Shown in pieces: positions 60,056 to 64,000 of a stretch of 64,000 bases of DNA. A model generated the notes under the pieces. It ran no database searches and was not told the origin of the DNA. It saw only the letters and a program-made list of their open reading frames with translations. The stretch is taken from assembly GCF_030463565.1 (NCBI RefSeq), contig NC_134648.1, positions 47,182,346 to 47,246,345 of the forward strand. Direction: 5' to 3'. Position 1 is the first letter of the stretch, and the number at the start of each line of letters is the position of its first letter. Source of the DNA: Pelecanus crispus. Its lineage: Eukaryota > Chordata > Aves > Pelecaniformes > Pelecanidae. A program made the position numbers and the translations under genes.

Positions 60056-60690
60056 GGAACATGGGATTGCATATACATCTGTTGATAGAAGCATGGCCAG
60101 TAGATCGAGGGAGGTGATTGTCCATCTCTACTCAGCAGTCATTAGACTGCATCTGCAGTGCCACATCCAGTGGCATCCTCCATGCCCCAGTATGAGGAAG
60201 ACATTGGTAAATTGGAGTGAGTTCAGCGGAGAGCCACCAAGATGATCAGGGGGAGCACTTGCCCTGTGAACAGAGGCTGAGGGAATGGGGCTTGTTCAGC
60301 ATGGAGAAGAGGTGGCTTCACAGGGACCTGATAGCTGCCTGCTAGTACATGCAAGGAGGTTATTGAGAAGTTGGAGTCAGGCTCTGCACAGTGCTGCATG
60401 GTGGGAGGACAAGAGATGACAGTCATAAATTGAAGCAAGAAGGTTTCTGACTGCATTCAAGAGAAAACTTTTTCAGCATGGAGCAGTCAAGTATTGGAAG
60501 GATTGCCAAGAGAGGCTGTACAGTCTCCATCCGTGGATGTTTTTAAGACTTGACTGGCTAAAGCCCTGAGCAGCCTTGTCTGTCAGCAGACAGACTTGTC
60601 TGGCACTCTGTTGCCTTGTCAACAGAAGGTTGACTGGAGACCTGCCAAGGTCCTTTAAAACCTGAATGATTCTCTGATTCTGTACAGTTT
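60056..60690 (+). mobile_element. CR1 LINE, 5'-truncated, end of ORF2 and 3' UTR
   Basis: About 635 bp readable as CR1: GATTGTCCATCTCTACTCAG, then GAGAGCCACCAAGATGATCA, CTTGTTCAGCATGGAGAAGA, GGCTAAAGCCCTGAGCAGCC and the terminal GATTCTCTGATTCTGT. It is 5'-truncated, as usual for CR1. Confidence 0.85.
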
Positions 60691-63600
60691 TCCTCATATG
60701 ATATTGTACTGTATACCTTATCATTTGATCTGTTCTCTTCTTGTAGATTAAATTTTCTTCACTCATTACTTTTTCCTTGTATCCTCTTTTTACTTATACC
60801 TGTTCTACTCCGCTGTGCCTTTCTGCCTCCAGATAGTCTGATAGTCCCATTGTCACTGGATCATGGAGTCTTCTGGGTTCTCCTCGCTTCCAAAGTTTCT
60901 TCAGTGCCCCTCAACCCTCAGAGCAATCTCACCAAAAACTAAATCTATGGAGACTCCTCATGGCCATCACCACCTTCTGCTTTACTTTCTGAGCTGTCTT
61001 GTAGATGGTTTGTCTTCTGCTTTACTGCAGTGCCTCTGTTCTTGGCTTCCAGTAATGGATGAAGAACACTAGTCTGCTCATTAAAAGATAGCTGTGGCAC
61101 TGTATTCAGCTTTCATAAGAGAAGAAAGTCATGGTAGACATGGCCTCAGACCAATGGTATGCATGGACTGGGAACAGACTTGAAGAGGGTTTTGGAAGCA
61201 AAAGAGTACCAAAGCTTATGAGGCTGCTCTCAGTAGACCTTCTGGAGCAAAAAAAATAATGTTGTTCTGTTTGGTTTGGCTTTTTTTTTTTAGGAGTGAC
61301 AGTGACTAGTATGCTTTATTTCTGTGTTTCAAGAAACTGGAGTTTCTTCTGGCTGCTACTGTCAGGAGTATCTGCAGACTCCAATACCTCTGTATTTCTT
61401 GTATTTGAATCATGTCTTTAAGCTTTTCAAAACCCACGGGTACTAGAAGTGTGAGGGTGTTTATGAAAAGTGTTCTCACATTGCTTCATGGGTCTGGGAG
61501 TGTTTATTTTTGGGTGCATCTTTTACATCTGCTTTTGCCACTAGGCAAAGACCAGTTGCATTTGGCTCATTAACACGTAAATTGTACTAATCGTAGCAGA
61601 GCCTGCATTGTTTATATTTTAATATCTATTCCAAACAGCCCTGAGTGGTATTACAATGTTGTTATCAAGTAGGTCAGATTAAAACTAGTGATAGTTTCTC
61701 TGAGTAGCAACAATTTTCCCGTGATTTTTAGCTCTTCCAAATATACATTTTTTCTGTATTCATTTGAACTTGACTCTGGTAGCATTTGAATGGTGTAAAA
61801 ACCGTACCATTTCCAAATCGGTGCATTTCCTCAGATGTGACCACCTTGGAGTTGGTAAAGATGGGTTTGAATTCCCTGAACCCTCTCCTGGACTTTCAAA
61901 TATTCCTCAGATCAGGGTATTGTTGTCAGGAGGATTGTGGCAGGCAGAGCCCATAAAACTAGTCAGTAGTATTATTGAAAAAGCTGGACTAAAGCAAACA
62001 GTGAATATACTGGGAAGGATGAGGGTAGGGGTAAGGATAGTCATTAAAGAAAGTGTCTTTGATTCATGTAGAGGAAAGACTAAAATGATGGAGGCAATTG
62101 TGAAGGTTTTCTTCTGTAGCCCACAGACTGCATATTGCTGCTCTTCCGTAATTCTGGTTTAACTAAGGTTGAGACTTTGGCCTTGGAACACTGAGATTTC
62201 AATCATTTACCTGTATTTGCTTGTACAGACTTTTTACTAGGATTTTTTGAAATTATAGAAGTCCTCTATGTAATTTCATGTGTTGCATTGTTGTACTAAT
62301 GGCAAAAGGAATCTTGCTTTATTTCATGTGTGAATCAAATAATATTGTTCAGTCATAAAAAGCATGAATCTTCTTTTCGTAGAGACCTTCAATATTGATA
62401 ATTCGTTGTCGTGTCAAGGGTTGCAGTCATCTACAGGGAAAATGTTTAATAAGGAATCTTTGGATTAGAAAACATTTTAAAAATTTAGTCTGTTTTTTAA
62501 AGTAAAGACACACCTCTGGAAAAATACAGACTACCACAGTATGAGCTTCTTTCATCCAGATATCTCTTCCCATGAAGCTTGTTGACAGAAGTTAAATTTA
62601 AGAATTCAGTTCTGCTTCACAGCTCAAGCCATTAGCTAACCTACTGACAGGGGCTTGTTTCTGCCTTTTGGAGGTCAAGGAAGCTATACCAGAGCTGCAA
62701 GCCTTCCCGTAAGCACACCTTGATGTCGTCTGATTGGATTTGTGTGCCCTGGCTTGCATAATCATACAGCTTGTCTCCCAACATTATTAGCCAAAAAAGG
62801 AGTATAGGGACTTACATAATCATTACACGATTATTTTTCAGTAATTGTACTGTAAATATGTAATTCTCCCTACTACTAATAACTCTTAATCCCTTTGTTC
62901 CTATTGGCTCCTGGGCTTAGATTTTGCCATGGCCTGCATGCCCCGGCCACTGATAGGACTTGAAAAAATAACATGTTACTTACTTTCAAGGTTAACCTGC
63001 TTTGCTCCCAACTGGTAACTACCTGCTCCCCAGTGTAGGCAGGGGCACCACATCATGGTGGACTGTTTTGTGGGAGCTTGGGCAGCGCTTCTGCCTGTGT
63101 GCCTTCTGAGAAGGGTCCGTTCACCTCCAGAAACCTTTCATACCCAGCTGCGTGCGTACATTCAGTGCAGACCTCTCTGCCTAGCTGCTTCATGTGTTTT
63201 ACGCTCAAGAGTTCTTGAGCAAACAGTTTTGATCTCATTTCTCCATGTTGCTCAATAAAGAAGATTCCTCTTTGAGATACTGTGGTGAGGAAACCTAAAT
63301 CATCAAGAACTCTTGGTCCTCCATGGGTTGGGAGGCCATGAAGAGATTATTTTCCTTTTGGTACAAGCAGGTAGAAAAAAACCCCTTTACAGCGTCTCTC
63401 GTTAAAACATGCCACATTTCTATCCCACTATTTGCCTCCAACATCTGTGGGACTTAGTGGTCAAAGCTCTCCTAAGCTGTAGCTGTTCCAGTGATAACTT
63501 ACACTAGTGAAGTCCCTTTCAGGTATACTTGAAAATATCCTCAACTTTGATATAAAATTACCTTTCATACTGCTTTTAATCTTAGAAGCGTAACTTGAAT

Positions 63601-64000
63601 TTCTTTCTTTAAGCCTTATAAAATACTTGAACATCATTTTTCTGTGTTTAATTAGCTTCATGAATCAGTGCCTGGTCTTAGGTCTTGACATTTTTGGCAT
63701 GTGAAATTTTTTTGTGTATTTGACCTTGGCTTTATTCCAGAATAAATATTTTATGCTGCTAGTTGTGTGTGGTTTTTTTGTCTTCAGTCTGAGACTAGGG
63801 GGCAGACATAAGCAGCACTGAGAGAAGTGAACTGTATAAACCACAATTAGAATTGCAGTGCACAGGTGTCTGAAGATCTTATACAATTGCCAAGCTATTT
63901 GTTTCTCAAATGAGAGGGGCTTTGGGAGTGTATTTTGGAGAATAAAGGGAGCAGAAGGCCTTCCTTTTGGATGTTAGGGTTGTGGTTTTGGTGGGGTTGG
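60691..64000. other. LIN52 intron 5, right end, no feature seen
   Basis: AT-rich intron to the window edge. The stretch 62,800-62,890 is rich in TAAT cores (ATAATCATTACACGATTATT). The 132-codon frame at 61,764-62,162 has no family resemblance and no splice context. Confidence 0.45.

Larger units (their letters stand above)
30071..64000 (+). other. LIN52: LIN52 intron 5 (at least 33.9 kb, continues past the window)
   Basis: After the exon 5 donor at 30,071 no exon coding the expected REMTRGKFLNILEKPKK-like tail is found on the plus strand, nor any other gene on either strand. Human LIN52 also has long introns. The stretch is AT-rich with many poly-T tracts. Apart from the listed LTR, CR1, MIR-like and microsatellite entries I see no repeats. 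The reading frames at 31,743, 52,740 and 61,764 look like chance. Confidence 0.8.

Noticed and set aside
60473-60766. 97-codon minus ORF
   Set aside because: It is antisense to the CR1 3' end and has no coding character.
61764-62162. 132-codon ORF in the LIN52 intron
   Set aside because: Same reasons; such lengths occur by chance in 34 kb searched on six frames.
1-64000. Bacterial-type features (operons, CRISPR arrays, riboswitches), tRNA or rRNA genes
   Set aside because: No direct-repeat/spacer array, no cloverleaf or rRNA sequence seen; the window is plainly vertebrate nuclear DNA.

Overview
The window is nuclear DNA from a bird. It holds interrupted vertebrate genes with GT-AG introns, CR1-type LINE ends, and two endogenous-retrovirus (ERV) LTR families that I recognise as typical of avian genomes. 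CpG-rich blocks lie at about 1-480 and 26,750-28,450. The species cannot be named from the sequence, although the LTR families suggest Neoaves. The gene order BBOF1 (+), ALDH6A1 (-), LIN52 (+) matches human 14q24.3.

Layout. 1-11,126: BBOF1, ten coding exons from an internal exon at the left edge to the stop codon. A solitary LTR sits in one intron (1874-2990), and exon 6 contains an unexpected in-frame TAG. 11,127-13,095: the convergent 3' ends of BBOF1 and ALDH6A1. 13,096-27,561: ALDH6A1 on the minus strand, all 12 coding exons, joining without a break to a predicted 540 residues. A 3'-deleted provirus (21,245-25,071) lies in its second intron. 27,562-27,990: a compact divergent promoter with three CACGTG E-boxes and three CCAAT boxes. 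27,991-30,070: the first five coding exons of LIN52. 30,071-64,000: a LIN52 intron of at least 33.9 kb, with a second solitary LTR (41,676-42,756), several CR1 fragments, a MIR-like fossil and some homeodomain-site-rich stretches. In mammals VSX2 follows LIN52, so this intron is a plausible place for VSX2 regulatory DNA; that is inference.

Functions. The three genes do not form a pathway. BBOF1 is a coiled-coil basal-body/axoneme protein, ALDH6A1 is the mitochondrial CoA-dependent methylmalonate-semialdehyde dehydrogenase of valine and pyrimidine breakdown, and LIN52 is a subunit of the MuvB/DREAM cell-cycle repressor. ALDH6A1 and LIN52 share a CpG-island promoter.

The points most worth a second look are the in-frame stop in BBOF1 and an upstream donor that would skip it in frame, the minus-strand ORF kept open in both solitary LTRs, the provirus with gag-pro-pol in a single frame and a separate leader ORF carrying sequons and a hydrophobic segment, and the E-box cluster of the shared promoter. 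I found no convincing new system. All long single-frame ORFs outside exons and the ERV look like chance or GC-driven frames.
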